In this document: positions 27,342 to 38,836 of the stretch, one piece after another | Position numbering within the stretch: position 1 is the first letter of the stretch | Layout of the letters: the number at the start of each line of letters is the position of its first letter | Assembly: GCF_030067815.1 (NCBI RefSeq) | Contig: NZ_CP125968.1 | Coordinates: 2,906,001 to 2,970,000, forward strand | Direction of reading: 5' to 3' | Length of the DNA stretch: 64,000 bases | Source: Sporosarcina thermotolerans | Lineage (GTDB): Bacteria > Bacillota > Bacilli > Bacillales_A > Planococcaceae | The notes under the pieces: model-generated | The model's database searches: none | What the model saw: only the letters and a program-made list of their open reading frames with translations | What the model was told of the DNA's origin: nothing | Position numbers and translations under genes: made by a program

Positions 27342-28316
27342 TTGTTGAAAAACCGCGTCTTACAACAGCCTTACCAATCTTTGGTTTTGCAATGGACTCC
27401 TGCAATTATCGCCGCAATATTAATCTTTATGGTTCCTCCAGTTGGAATTGCAATCATTATCGCTTACTTTACCGCTCCAATTTTAACAGCCATACGAACG
27501 ATGACACGACTTCCTTTAACAATCGCTACACTATGTGTGATGCTCTCCATCTTGTTCATAATTAGTACGTTTTCATTTATAGCTTTGCACGGGTTGATGG
27601 ATACAATTCCAATTGTGGAGCGTCATCTTGCTCAGTACACAGGTAAAACCGATTTATCCGGAAAAGTTTTTTCGTTCCTTGAAGGGAAATTTATCGAATA
27701 TGGACATGCATTGTTAGAATATGCCATTACATTTACAGCTACCTTTTTCCAACGTATTTTCAGTCTATTCATTTTCTTAGTTGCCTATTTTTTTGCATTA
27801 CGTGAGTCTGGCAAGAACCGTTATTGGTTTCTTATTTATTTCCCGATTAAGATGCGAAAATCCTCTAAAAGGATTTTCACTAAATCAGGTGAATTAATAG
27901 GCACATTCTTTTTTGTAGAGGCAAGACTATTCCTTCTGACATTTATCGTTCTGAGTATTGGATTTTCATTATTAGGCTTCGAATCCCCGATCGGAAATGC
28001 ATTCCTTGTCTCACTTGTAGACAGTTTGCCATTACTTGGAATTGGTCTGTTTTTGCTTCCTATGTCAGCTTTCTTTTTCTATTCAAACCAATTTTTCATC
28101 GGTGTTTCGCTTATCCTTCTATATATCTTCGTTCTTACGACTAGACAATTGGCGGAATCCTATATGTGGGCTTCGGCTTTTCGCGTAAAACCGATCCATG
28201 CCTTCTTCATAACGGTCTGCTCTTTTTATCTTTTCGGTCTTCCTGGCATACTATTAACGCCATTCCTGCTATTTGCTGCCCTGAAGCTGAAAATGAATCC
28301 GTATTTTACCGGATAA
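27342..28316 (+). CDS. ytvI: AI-2E-family membrane protein YtvI
   Basis: 324 residues with about eight membrane segments and a soluble central loop near residues 90-130. It belongs to the AI-2E/UPF0118 permease group; members export small molecules or act in Na+/H+ exchange, and the substrate here is unknown. TTG at 27342 is taken as start behind AGAAGGATG; a second TTG follows at once. Position beside citZ and fxsA is that of ytvI in B. subtilis. Its 3' end overlaps the convergent fxsA by 11 bases. Confidence 0.85.
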   Translation: MLKNRVLQQPYQSLVLQWTPAIIAAILIFMVPPVGIAIIIAYFTAPILTAIRTMTRLPLTIATLCVMLSILFIISTFSFIALHGLMDTIPIVERHLAQYTGKTDLSGKVFSFLEGKFIEYGHALLEYAITFTATFFQRIFSLFIFLVAYFFALRESGKNRYWFLIYFPIKMRKSSKRIFTKSGELIGTFFFVEARLFLLTFIVLSIGFSLLGFESPIGNAFLVSLVDSLPLLGIGLFLLPMSAFFFYSNQFFIGVSLILLYIFVLTTRQLAESYMWASAFRVKPIHAFFITVCSFYLFGLPGILLTPFLLFAALKLKMNPYFTG

Positions 28317-28691
28317 CAATCTGACCTTTTTTCATTTTTTCATAAATCCATTTGATGATAAAAGGACGTATAATATTTCTTGGCCATTTAAACAAAAGTA
28401 AAAGACCGGCTAAATCTGTGATAAAGCCGGGCATGATCAAAAGAATTCCGCCAAGGAAAATACAAACGCCATCAATGACAGCGTTGCCCGGGGTTTCCAT
28501 GGATGCCATTCTATTCCGCAAATCGGTCCAAGCTCTGAGTCCTTGGGTCTTCGCCAAGTAGGCTCCTCCTACACCCGTTGCGATGATGATAAAAATCGTT
28601 GGCAGAACACCAAATGTTTTTCCCGAATAAAGGAGTAACGCGATTTCCGCAGTAGGCAATAAAATAAAAGTAAGCACCAGCGTTTTCTCAA
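28306..28691 (-). CDS. fxsA: FxsA-like membrane protein
   Basis: About 123-128 residues with four hydrophobic segments, GGILLIMPGFITDLAGLLLL being the family mark. FxsA overproduction in E. coli relieves phage T7 exclusion; its normal role is unknown. The first usable start in the uninterrupted frame is GTG at 28677 with no ribosome site. A TTG at 28691 lies behind GGAGTGG but in another frame; one extra A in the A4 run at 28683-28686 would give MRKTLVLTFILLPTAEIALL, which looks like the true N terminus. So a base is probably missing here too. Confidence 0.75.
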
Positions 28692-28709
28692 TACATCCAC
28701 TCCATTCCT

Positions 28710-28750
28710 AAAAAGGCTGCTTTCGAAAAGATTCGAAAGTCAGCCTTTTG
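28710..28750 (-). terminator. Terminator of pyk
   Basis: AAAGGCTG-CTTTCGAA and TTCGAAAG-TCAGCCTTT form a 15-16 bp stem with an AAGA loop between pyk and fxsA. Confidence 0.85.
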
Positions 28751-28763
28751 TATACTAATATTA

Positions 28764-30523
28764 TTATAAAACTCTTGCATGCCCATTGTAAATTACGCCG
28801 GATTCCGCATCCATTGTAATTTCTTGACCACTTGCAATTACTTCAGTCGCTTTATCCACGCCAACGATAACCGGGATTCCCAAACTCAATCCAACTACTG
28901 CCGCATGACTCGTCAAACCAGATTCTTCTGTTATGAGTCCTGCACATTTTTCAATCGCAGGCATCATATCTCGATCAGATGCATATGTGACAAGGATTTT
29001 TCCTTCCAAATTATGGTTCAAGGCTTCATTTGCATTTTTGGCAACAATCGCTTCGCCAAATGCAACTGTTTTCCCAATCCCCTGTCCTCGCGCAAGCATA
29101 TCACCGATGACATGGATTTTCATTAAATTCGTCGTACCTGCCTCACCAACAGGAACACCTGCAGTAATAATGACAACATCGCCATGAGTAACATATTGAT
29201 GCTTTACGCTTTCCTCAACTGACTCTTGTAAAATCGCGTCTATGGAATGGACTCTTTCTCCAATAATCGGGTAAATTCCCCATACAAGAGTTAATTTTCT
29301 TGAACATTCATCAGATGCAGTAATAGCGATAATAGGACAACCAGGTCTATATTTAGCAATCATTTTTGCCGTTTGACCACTTTCAGTCGGTGCCAATACA
29401 GCCTTAACTTTTAGATTAATAGCTGTATAGGCAGCTGCTTGACCAATTGATTCCGTCATATTTCCTTGTTTTTCACGTCGACGAGTTGATACCACTGAAT
29501 GATAATCTACTGCACCTTCCGCTGTCCGAGCAATTCGATCCATTGTACGGACCGATTCTACGGATAGAGTCCTGCTGCTGTTTCACCAGAAAGCATGATT
29601 GCATCAGAACCATCCAAAATAGCGTTTGCTACGTCACTTGCTTCTGCTCTTGTAGGACGCGGATTGCGTTGCATCGAATCTAACATTTGCGTAGCTGTAA
29701 TGACTGGTTTTCCAACTTGATTGCATTTTTCAATCATATTTTTTTGAACAAGGGGAACCTCTTCGGCAGGGATTTCCACGCCAAGATCTCCCCTTGCAAC
29801 CATTAAGCCATCCGAGACATTCAGAATTTCATCTAAATTGTCAACGCCCTCCTGGTTTTCAATCTTAGGTATGATATGAATAGCTGCACCGCCGTTGTTT
29901 TCAAGTAACTCCCGGATTTCCATAACATCAGAAGCACGACGGACGAAAGATGCCGCGATAAAATCAACACCTTCTTCAATGCCGAATAAAATATCCTCCT
30001 GATCTTTCTCTGTTATGCCAGGTAGTTGCACGGATACACCCGGAACATTGACACCTTTTTTATCCTTCAAAATACCAGAATTTACAACAATCGTATGGAT
30101 CAGTCCATTTTCTTTATCCAAACCAAGAACTTCAAGCTGAATAAGTCCATCATCCAAAAGAATGACAGAACCTTTGTCAACGTCTTCAATCAATTTATCA
30201 TATGTGACTGAAAAGGCTTCGTCTGTACCTTCCACTTCAGCCATCGAGATATCGATATGTTGGCCAGTTATCAATTCTACTTGTCCATTTTTCATGGAAT
30301 GTGTACGAATCTCGGGGCCTTTCGTGTCAAGCAGAATTCCTACAACTTTCCCTGTCTTATTCGAAGCTTCCCGGATAGCCGAAATTCGGGCTCTGTGCTC
30401 TTCATGCGATCCATGTGAAAAGTTCAATCGTGCTACGTTCATACCTGCTTCCATTAACTGTTCAAGTATTTCTGGTGATTCACTCGCCGGTCCGATGGTA
30501 CAAACAATCTTTGTCTTTCTCAT
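28764..30523 (-). pseudogene. pyk: Pyruvate kinase with C-terminal PEP-utiliser-like domain, frameshifted
   Basis: Converts PEP and ADP to pyruvate and ATP, the final step of glycolysis. Blocks: [48 protein letters not shown] and [11 protein letters not shown]. It has the extra C-terminal domain found in Bacillus Pyk (GLTSHAAVVGLSLGIPVIVG), giving about 586 residues. One base is missing near 29561 (CTACGG for CTACCGG); restored, [13 protein letters not shown] reads through. ATG at 30523 behind AAAGGG. It follows pfkA in the same direction, as in B. subtilis. Confidence 0.93.
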
Positions 30524-30551
30524 TACAATACGCCCTTTCATATTGTGCTTT

Positions 30552-31537
<986 letters not shown>

Positions 31538-31553
31538 TCAAAAAAGGCGAAAA

Positions 31554-31577
31554 GATGCGAAAAAACCTCGCATCCTT
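31554..31577 (-). terminator. Terminator of accD-accA
   Basis: GATGCGA/TCGCATC stem with a T-rich loop just after the accA stop, followed by TTTTC on the minus strand. Confidence 0.65.
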
Positions 31578-31579
31578 CC

Positions 31580-32533
31580 TTACTCAGTAAATACGCCTAA
31601 GTTTCTATATTTAGAATACCGATTCTCTATCAAGCTTTCCCCATCCATTCCCTTAAAGGCATCAAGAGATTTTCTAAGCGCCTCACGTATAAATTCAGAT
31701 TGCTTCTTAGGATCTCTATGGGCCCCTCCCATTACTTCAGGGACGATATCATCAATTATACCCATTTCCAACAGATGTGGTGCAGTGATTTTCATCGCCT
31801 CAGCCATCTGCTTTGCGAGCGACGCATCTCTCCAAAGAATGGAAGCCGCCCCTTCAGGTGAAATAACCGAACACCATGAATTCTCAAGCATCAGGAAATG
31901 ATTAGCGACGCCAATTGCAAGTGCACCACCACTTGCTCCTTCACCAATTACGATTGAAATAACAGGCACTTTAAGTCCCGCCATCTCAACAAGATTTCGG
32001 GCAATGGCTTCACTTTGCCCACGTTCCTCAGCAGCTTTTCCTGGATATGCTCCTTTTGTATCGATTAAGCATATGATTGGTGGACCGAATTTCTCAGCCT
32101 GTTTCATTAAGCGTAATGCCTTTCTGTACCCATCAGGATGTGGCATACCAAAGTTCCTTTTTAGGTTTTCCTTTGTATCCCTACCACGCTGTTGGCCAAT
32201 AATGGTAACTGGTTGATTTTCAAAAAAACCAATCCCGCCCACAATCGCAGCATCATCTCCGAATACCCGATCCCCATGAAACTCCATGAAATCTTCGAAT
32301 AAATCACTAATGTAATCGAGCGATGTAGGACGTTCTGGATGTCTTGCAACCTGTACACGATCCCACGGATCCATATTTTCATAAATTTCTTCTTCAAGAT
32401 TCTTTAATCGCACTTTAAGGTTTTCAATTTCTGTTGATAAATCAACCTCAGACGAATTTGTAAATTCCTCTAATTCTTTAATTTTCTCACGAAGTTTAAT
32501 GATTGGTTCTTCAAACGTTAGTGTCTTACTCAT
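31580..32533 (-). CDS. accA: Acetyl-CoA carboxylase carboxyltransferase, alpha subunit
   Basis: About 317 residues. Blocks: [56 protein letters not shown] and the oxyanion-hole segment [13 protein letters not shown]. With AccD it moves the carboxyl group from biotin-BCCP to acetyl-CoA, making malonyl-CoA for fatty acid synthesis. The ATG at 32533 overlaps the end of accD by 8 bases, so the subunits are translationally coupled. Confidence 0.96.
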   Translation of the reverse strand: MSKTLTFEEPIIKLREKIKELEEFTNSSEVDLSTEIENLKVRLKNLEEEIYENMDPWDRVQVARHPERPTSLDYISDLFEDFMEFHGDRVFGDDAAIVGGIGFFENQPVTIIGQQRGRDTKENLKRNFGMPHPDGYRKALRLMKQAEKFGPPIICLIDTKGAYPGKAAEERGQSEAIARNLVEMAGLKVPVISIVIGEGASGGALAIGVANHFLMLENSWCSVISPEGAASILWRDASLAKQMAEAMKITAPHLLEMGIIDDIVPEVMGGAHRDPKKQSEFIREALRKSLDAFKGMDGESLIENRYSKYRNLGVFTE

Positions 32534-33395
32534 GTGCATTTTCCTCCCTAACATGAAGTCGAATGATTTTGGAAAGAGTCTCTTTCATATCTTCCCTATG
32601 AACGACAGCGTCCAGTTGACCATGGTTCAATTGGAATTCCGCTGTTTGGAAATCATTCGGCAACTTTTCCCTAACAGTCTGTTCAATAACACGTCTACCG
32701 GCAAAACCAATCAAAGCTTTTGGTTCGGCAATATTAATATCCCCAACAGATGCAAAGCTTGCCGAAACACCACCAGTTGTCGGATATGTCATCACGGAAA
32801 TATATAATAAACCTTTTTCGGAATGGCGTTTCAGTGCCACACTTGTTTTTGCCATCTGCATTAACGATAAGATACCTTCCTGCATCCTTGCACCGCCACT
32901 TGCTGAAAAGATAATGACAGGAAGACCTGATTCAGTTGCATGTTCAACTGCACGAGTTATTTTTTCACCAACAACAGAACCCATAGAACCCATGCGGAAA
33001 TGGGAATCCATAATGGCAACCGCAACCTTACTTCCACCAATTTTTCCAGTTCCGGTCAATACAGCTTCATTCAATCCAGTCTGCTCTTTATCAGATGCCA
33101 CTTTTTCCATATAAGATGGAAAATTCAATGGATTCTCCGTCTTCAAATGATTATCCATTGACTCAAAGGTGTCCTCGTCAAATAAGCATTCCACCCGCTC
33201 CCATGCAGTCATCTTAAAATGATGACCACATTTCTGACAAACCTTTGCAGTTTTCAAAAGATCTTTAGTCAATATGATTTCTTTACATTCCGGACATTTG
33301 GTCATAATCCCTTCAGGCACATCATTTTTCGCTTCTGCTGAAGGTATCGTTATCGCTTGCTTCTTTTTATGTTTTGTAAAAAGATCTCGGATCAT
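32526..33395 (-). CDS. accD: Acetyl-CoA carboxylase carboxyltransferase, beta subunit
   Basis: 289 residues. N-terminal zinc ribbon with C34, C37, C53 and C56, then the crotonase-like domain with [19 protein letters not shown] and [17 protein letters not shown]. Partner of AccA. Its start overlaps the end of the upstream GntR-type gene by 4 bases (ATGA), so all three genes form one coupled operon. Confidence 0.96.
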   Translation of the reverse strand: MIRDLFTKHKKKQAITIPSAEAKNDVPEGIMTKCPECKEIILTKDLLKTAKVCQKCGHHFKMTAWERVECLFDEDTFESMDNHLKTENPLNFPSYMEKVASDKEQTGLNEAVLTGTGKIGGSKVAVAIMDSHFRMGSMGSVVGEKITRAVEHATESGLPVIIFSASGGARMQEGILSLMQMAKTSVALKRHSEKGLLYISVMTYPTTGGVSASFASVGDINIAEPKALIGFAGRRVIEQTVREKLPNDFQTAEFQLNHGQLDAVVHREDMKETLSKIIRLHVREENAHE

Positions 33396-34042
33396 AGTAA
33401 TTCTTCCCCCTCAATTTTTTCTATCCATTTTTCGTAAGATTCCAATGCTTCGAAAACGTGCCCACCAAGCAAGTTTTCAAGCAATGCATTCATAATTTGG
33501 CTTTCATTCGTTTCTGTCATTTTTCCATAAGGCACTCTGCTATATTGCTTCAATAGAAACCAGATTTTCAATGATAAGCGGTTGTCCGTTGCTACAATCA
33601 TTTCCCGGACAATATCTTCTCTTAATATGGAACCTTCTTCTTCCAACCTTACTAATAGGCTTTTCCAAACCGGGAGCTGTTGTTTTTGTGGGTCTTTACA
33701 AATAGATTGGATTGCAGCCTTCTCGTGGATAATGCGAGTTTCTCTTGCATCTTTGGCAGAATCAGGCTGTTGCATAATGAATGTAGATAAAACCTCAACA
33801 AGCTGATGTTTTTTGAAATCCCCCAAAAATGTACCTTCTCCACGGCGTGTTTCAATTAGTCCTAATAACTCAAGGCTTCGAAGTGCTTCGCGGATTGTTG
33901 ATCTTCCTACTTGTAGACGTTCCGCCAGTACACGTTCAGACGGTAATTTATCACCAATTTCTATACCTTCTGCCTTAATCATGAGCCTTAGTTCTCCAAC
34001 TATGTCAAGAAACATCTTAGATGATGGTTTTGTATTTTGCAT
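33392..34042 (-). CDS. GntR/FadR-type transcriptional regulator of the acc operon
   Basis: 216 residues from the ATG at 34042 (AAAGGGG upstream). N-terminal winged HTH of the FadR type: [20 protein letters not shown] then [14 protein letters not shown]; the C-terminal half is helical and looks like a divergent ligand-binding domain. It is the first gene of an operon with accD and accA and has a perfect palindromic operator upstream, so it probably represses itself and malonyl-CoA supply. The ligand (acyl-CoA or organic acid) is inferred, not shown. In B. subtilis this place is held by ytsJ. Confidence 0.82.
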   Translation of the reverse strand: MQNTKPSSKMFLDIVGELRLMIKAEGIEIGDKLPSERVLAERLQVGRSTIREALRSLELLGLIETRRGEGTFLGDFKKHQLVEVLSTFIMQQPDSAKDARETRIIHEKAAIQSICKDPQKQQLPVWKSLLVRLEEEGSILREDIVREMIVATDNRLSLKIWFLLKQYSRVPYGKMTETNESQIMNALLENLLGGHVFEALESYEKWIEKIEGEELL

Positions 34043-34078
34043 TGGGCCCCGCCCCTTTAGGTAATTCATCTTCCGAAA

Positions 34079-34093
34079 AGTGGTCTGACCACT
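34079..34093. promoter_or_regulatory. Predicted FadR-type operator upstream of the acc operon
   Basis: AGTGGTCTGACCACT is a perfect 7+1+7 inverted repeat containing TGGTCTGACCA, the usual form of FadR-subfamily operators. It lies 37 bases before the regulator start codon. Confidence 0.7.
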
Positions 34094-34198
34094 CATGTCT
34101 AATAGCATACAGAAAAATGGGAGTTGCGTAAAGCGATTTTAAGGAAAAATATCGGAAATACTGGTTAGCCCATAATTATGTCCAGCAAAAATAATAAA

Positions 34199-34236
34199 AC
34201 AGGTAAAGGATAGCATTTGCATTCCTTCACCTGTTT
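34199..34236 (-). terminator. Terminator of dnaE
   Basis: AACAGGT-AAGGA and TCCTT-ACCTGTT arms after the dnaE stop, with a T-rich tail on the minus strand. Confidence 0.75.
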
Positions 34237-34246
34237 ACCCCTGAAA

Positions 34247-37200
34247 TTAAATTTTATTAACTTTTTGAACGATCAACTGGGTTTGGCCGTTGCGTTTTTC
34301 CATCGTTCCTTCAAGTTGTACCATTGCGAGTTCTTGTAGGTGAACATTGCTTACAGCGTATTGCTTAGGAAATAGTGTGCAGGATAGTTCGCCAGTTTCG
34401 TCTTGTAGAGTTAGGAAAGCCATTGCTTCACCTTTCTTGGTGCGTATGCGTTTGATTTCGCGAATTAAGCCGGCGACTTTCAATATGCTACGTTCCCTAA
34501 CATTAGGGACATCTACAAGGTCAATGATATTGCCGCCTAAATTCTTTTTCATTTCCAATGCTGGATGTTCAGATAAATAGAAACCCAACACTTCCCGTTC
34601 GTATTCCAACATAGCGAATCTGGGCATTGTTCCACCTGGGGTGTATTTCGGTTTTGCTATGGAATAAATGACGTCATGGAGTAAGTCATCTTCCCCTTCG
34701 GAACCGATAAACATTGCATGATTCCGGCAGCTTCGATAGATGCTAACAGAACAGATCTGTTTTCTCTAAATTCATCAAGTGCACCTGCTTTTATTAATGG
34801 AATAATAGCTTTTTCCGTGAAATTTGTTCCGCCGATGGCAGCAGAAAAATCGAATAATGATTTCCAACCAACCTTTGTTCGCGCTGACTTTACAACGTTA
34901 TAAAATGAAGGGGTCACGCCCTTAATGGCGCCAAGTCCAACACGAATCGAACCATTTTCAACGATATGTGAAAATTTACTTTTTTGGATTGATGGCGGCA
35001 GAATTGTAATCCCTTTACTCCTTATTTCATGGATGTATTCCATTATTTTATCTTGGTTGCCCGTCGCTAACGATAAGAGAGCTGCGTAAAAATATGCAGG
35101 TTCATTCGCTTTGATGAAGGCTAATTGGTAGGAGATCAAGGAATACGCCACGGCATGGCTTTTCGGGAATCCATAATCCGCAAATTTAACGATCAAATCA
35201 TAGATTTCACTCGCCGATTTTTCTGGGAAGTTATTGTTTACTGCACTCTTAACAAAATGCTCCCTTTCTTGTCGCAATATTTCTCTTTTCTTCTTACTTA
35301 CTGCCCTTCGCAAAAGATCCGCTTCAGCCATTGAAAATCCTGCAATTCGCACGGCTATTTGCATGATTTGCTCCTGATAGACGATGATGCCTTCCGTCTC
35401 TTTCAAAATCGGTTCAAGCTGAGGGTGAATATAATGGACTTTTTCATTATTATTTTTCCTTCTGCTGTATAGAGGAATGTTTTCCATCGGACCGGACGAT
35501 ATAATGCATTTATGGCATAGATATCACTGAATTCGTCAGGTTTAATAAGTCTTAAGGCGTCTCTCATTCCGTCTGATTCGAACTGGAATACCCCTGTCAT
35601 ATCCCCTTCCCTGAACAACTCAAAAGTCTTCTGATCATTTAAAGGTATTTCTTCGAAATTCAACACGACTTCTTTGTCATGCTCAATCATGGATTTGATA
35701 CGATCCATCAATGTTAGGTTCCGTAACCCAAGAAAGTCCATTTTCAATAAGCCGACTTCTTCAACGTCTCCCATGGCCCATTGCGTTAAGTAAATATCGT
35801 CTGTCCCGTTTTGTAGGGGAACTGTTTCCACAAGTGGGACTGGGGAAAGAATGACGCCTGCCGCGTGCGTTGAGGCATTTCTTGGCAATCCTTCCAAAGC
35901 CCTCGCTGCTTGGTACCATTTGTTTCGGATAGGGTCCAAAGCAATCCAATCCTGAAGCGCCTTTGAGTGTTTAACAGAGTCTTCCAGTTTTCTGCTATGA
36001 CCTTCTTGTATTTGTTTTGACAGAAATCCCATTTCTTCATTACTAAAATCGAATACCCGGGCAACATTTCGAGCAACAGATTTAGCCGACAAAGTGCCGA
36101 ACGTAATGATTTGAGCTACATGTGATTTCCCATACTTTTTGGCAACATACTCAATAACTTCAGAGCGTCGATTATCTGCAAAATCGATATCGATATCGGG
36201 CATTGTAATTCTTCCCGGGTTCAGGAAACGCTCAAAGATAAGTCCGTATTTGATAGGATCTACGTCTGTAATACCGAGTGAATAAGCGACAAGTGACCCC
36301 GCGGAAGAACCCCTTCCTGGTCCTGTAAGAATACCCTGTTCTCTCGAGAAACGCATGAAGTCCTCTACGATTAAAAAATAATCGGAGAACCCCATGGATT
36401 CTATTATTTTTAGCTCATATTGTATTCTTTCAAAATAGGTCGGGGTTACGGAACCAAGTCGTCTTACCAACCCTTCCTCACAATGTTCCTTTAATAGCGT
36501 AGCTGAGGTTTCACCTACTGGAACCGGAAAAGCAGGCATCTGAAATTGACTCGGCGGTAATTCCGCATTGCAGGACAGCATTATACCTGACATATTTTCA
36601 AGCCATTCAGGCTGATCTGAAAACCAGTTCTGAAATTGTTCTTCTTCAGGAAGAAAAGCATCGTAAACTTCGATTTTGGGTCGAGAAGGGTCATTTAACT
36701 TATATCCGGATCGAATGGCAGTGGCGACTTCAAATGCGAACGCATCCTCTTCCATAAGATATCTTGACTCATGGAAGGCTGTTATCTCTATTCCGTTCGC
36801 CTCACTAATTCTTTGAATCTCTTCCTCGGAAGGATGTCTTACACCGCCTGGTCTGGAAACTCCGATGTAAACCGTTTGGCAAGCATTTCCTATTTTTTCA
36901 ATGGTGTCGGTTAGCCGCCACTCTTCCCATGATTTATCGGTCAAAGGGCAAATAAGGACACAGCCCTCACTGTAAGCTTGCAGCCATTTTAATGGCAGCG
37001 TCTCCTGTTCCCTTGTCGCCATAGCACTACTGATTTTAAGTAAGTTGCCATATCCCTTATCATCCTTTGCATAGGCGAAAGGGAGCACATCCTTTCCTTC
37101 AGTAATATCAAGACGGATCGATAGACCGATAACCGGGTGGATATCGTATTTCTTCATTACATTATAAAATGAACGTACTCCGTACATTTTTGAATTGACG

Positions 37201-37319
37201 ATTCCTACGGATTTAGCCCCTCTCCTTTTCAGAAGGGGGGCTAAGTGGTCGAGTTTTATAATTCCGCGCAATAGATCGGCGCCGGTTACAATTTGTGGAT
37301 AGACAAGAACCAATTTCAA
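34247..37319 (-). pseudogene. dnaE: DNA polymerase III alpha subunit DnaE, two frameshifts
   Basis: Lagging-strand/initiation C-family polymerase. The N-terminal PHP domain is diverged; the catalytic core has GPGRGSSAGSLVAYSLGI and the metal-binding MPDIDIDFAD; the C-terminal OB-fold ends LIVQKVNKI. TTG start at 37319 behind GGAGGGG. Single bases are missing at 35492-35493 (GGACCGG for a CCC run; restored LYRPGPMENIPLYSRRK) and at 34714-34715 (restored AGIMQMFIGSEGEDD). Restored length is about 1024 residues. Essential in B. subtilis, so the breaks are almost certainly not real. It follows nrnA by 13 bases. Confidence 0.93.
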
Positions 37320-37332
37320 CCCCTCCGACCCG

Positions 37333-38274
37333 TTATTTCACCGTGCATAATACTTTCAATTTGGCAATGATCTCATCTGCTTTTTCCCATGTGTAAACAG
37401 ATGCTCCTGAAGCCAAAGGATGTCCTCCGCCGTCATACTCAGCCGCTAACTTGTTGATCACAGGGCCTTTCGAACGTAAACGCACTCGAATTTGATCATC
37501 TTCTTCAACAAAAATCACCCAGGCACATATTCCTTTTACATCGCCAAGGGCCCCGACAAGCTGAGAGGTTTCGCTAGCAGTTACATTAAATTCCTTTAAT
37601 ATCGACTTATCGATTTTAATGAAAGCCGAGCCATTTTCATCGATTGTAAAATTTTGATACATATACCCTTTCAAATGAAGCAGTCTACGATCTTCTTCGT
37701 ACATTTCAGCAAAAAGACGAGTTCGATCGAAATCATATTTAATAAGGCTGCTTGCAATTTCAAAAGTTCTTACTGTTGCACTTGGGAAGAGAAAGCGACC
37801 AGTATCCCCTACAATCCCTGCATAGAGTAAGCGCGCGCAATCATCAGACATCTTCCAGCCGTAATGCTCCTGTCCTTCTTCGAATAAGAGATAAATCATT
37901 TCAGAAGTAGAACTGGATTCTGTATCAACCCATCTCAGATCACCATACGGATCGACATTAGGATGATGATCTATTTTCAGTATAAAAGCGCCATTCAAGT
38001 AATTCTCCGCATCAATCCGCTCAGTGTTCCCAGTATCTGTAATAATCACAAGTGCGTTATCATAGTCGGATGCAGTTACTACATCCTGAGTAGCTAAATA
38101 AGAAAGCATTTCATCATGCGTTCCCGATGCATATACTTGTTTAGTAGGATAGTTTGTTTTTATCAATTCCTTTAACCCTACCTGAGATCCATATGCATCT
38201 GGATCCGGTCTGACATGTCGATGGATAATGATCTTGTCATATTTCTCAATTGTGTCGATGATTTGTCTTTTCAA
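37333..38274 (-). CDS. nrnA: Oligoribonuclease / pAp phosphatase NrnA
   Basis: DHH-DHHA1 phosphoesterase, 313 residues. Motifs: HRHVRPDPDAYGSQ (metal site), TDTGNTERID, the DHH-type KIDHHPN, GIVGDTGRF and the DHHA1 GGGHPLASGAS. It degrades 2-5-mers of RNA and dephosphorylates pAp to AMP. TTG at 38274 is the start because GGAGGAAACTGAAA lies directly before it and the length equals B. subtilis NrnA; the frame is open further upstream but has no site there. Confidence 0.93.
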   Translation of the reverse strand: MKRQIIDTIEKYDKIIIHRHVRPDPDAYGSQVGLKELIKTNYPTKQVYASGTHDEMLSYLATQDVVTASDYDNALVIITDTGNTERIDAENYLNGAFILKIDHHPNVDPYGDLRWVDTESSSTSEMIYLLFEEGQEHYGWKMSDDCARLLYAGIVGDTGRFLFPSATVRTFEIASSLIKYDFDRTRLFAEMYEEDRRLLHLKGYMYQNFTIDENGSAFIKIDKSILKEFNVTASETSQLVGALGDVKGICAWVIFVEEDDQIRVRLRSKGPVINKLAAEYDGGGHPLASGASVYTWEKADEIIAKLKVLCTVK

Positions 38275-38365
38275 TTTCAGTTTCCTCCACGTTTCAATGA
38301 TTTTTAGTCGCAATCCCAAAATAAAGCCGCTACAATGGAAGAAGTTCTTTGATGGAGGCCTTTTT

Positions 38366-38686
38366 ATGAAAACAATAAATTTCTTTTTAGTCTTTTTCAT
38401 CGTAGCATCTGGTGTTTTCTATTTTTATTTTAAAACTCGTCAATTTAGGACAAGTTATGTATTTCCAATCCGTAAAAAAATGTTTGCGAGTAAAGCTGGA
38501 TCTTTCTTAGGCGGACTTCTGCTTTTCTTTGGCATAAACCAGCTTATTCTTTTTCAAGGCATTGTCACCTATTTGGTTTCCGGGTTATTCATCGCCTTTG
38601 GTGCATACATCATCTATTTCAATACGAAAGCAACAAAGCATTATAAGCAGTATGTTGACGAAGAGACAAGGTTGAACGAAAACTGA
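38366..38686 (+). CDS. ytpI: YtpI-family membrane protein
   Basis: 106 residues, three membrane segments (about 5-22, 46-64, 67-86), with RQFRTSYVFPIRKKMFASKA between the first two. Start ATG follows GGAGG by seven bases. It matches YtpI by size and by lying divergent from nrnA (ytqI) as in B. subtilis. Function unknown. Confidence 0.8.
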   Translation: MKTINFFLVFFIVASGVFYFYFKTRQFRTSYVFPIRKKMFASKAGSFLGGLLLFFGINQLILFQGIVTYLVSGLFIAFGAYIIYFNTKATKHYKQYVDEETRLNEN

Positions 38687-38710
38687 TGCACATTGCATCA
38701 GTTTTTTTTG
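38687..38710 (+). terminator. Terminator of ytpI
   Basis: ACTGATGC/GCATCAGT stem and a T8 run; the ytpI stop overlaps the left arm. Confidence 0.85.
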
Positions 38711-38721
38711 TTTTTCGTCTA

Positions 38722-38828
38722 GCTCCAGGTGGCAGCTGCTCGGGTCATAAGTCAGCTCTGCTGTAAGGCAAAGGGCGCCTTTTCGCAGATCTGCCTTATG
38801 CCTGTCGCAGCTAACCGCCACCCTCCGC
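38722..38828 (+). repeat. Structured intergenic repeat of a second family
   Basis: It begins CTAGCTCCAGGTGGCAGCTG, then CTCGGGTCATAAGTCAGCTC, with AAGGCA...TGCCTTA as an inner hairpin and ends CAGCTAACCGCCACCCTCCG. GGTGGC...GCCACC closes the element. Its sequence is unlike the GGCGGACGC repeats elsewhere in the window. It lies between ytpI and ytoI. Confidence 0.6.
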
Positions 38829-38836
38829 TTTTGTCG

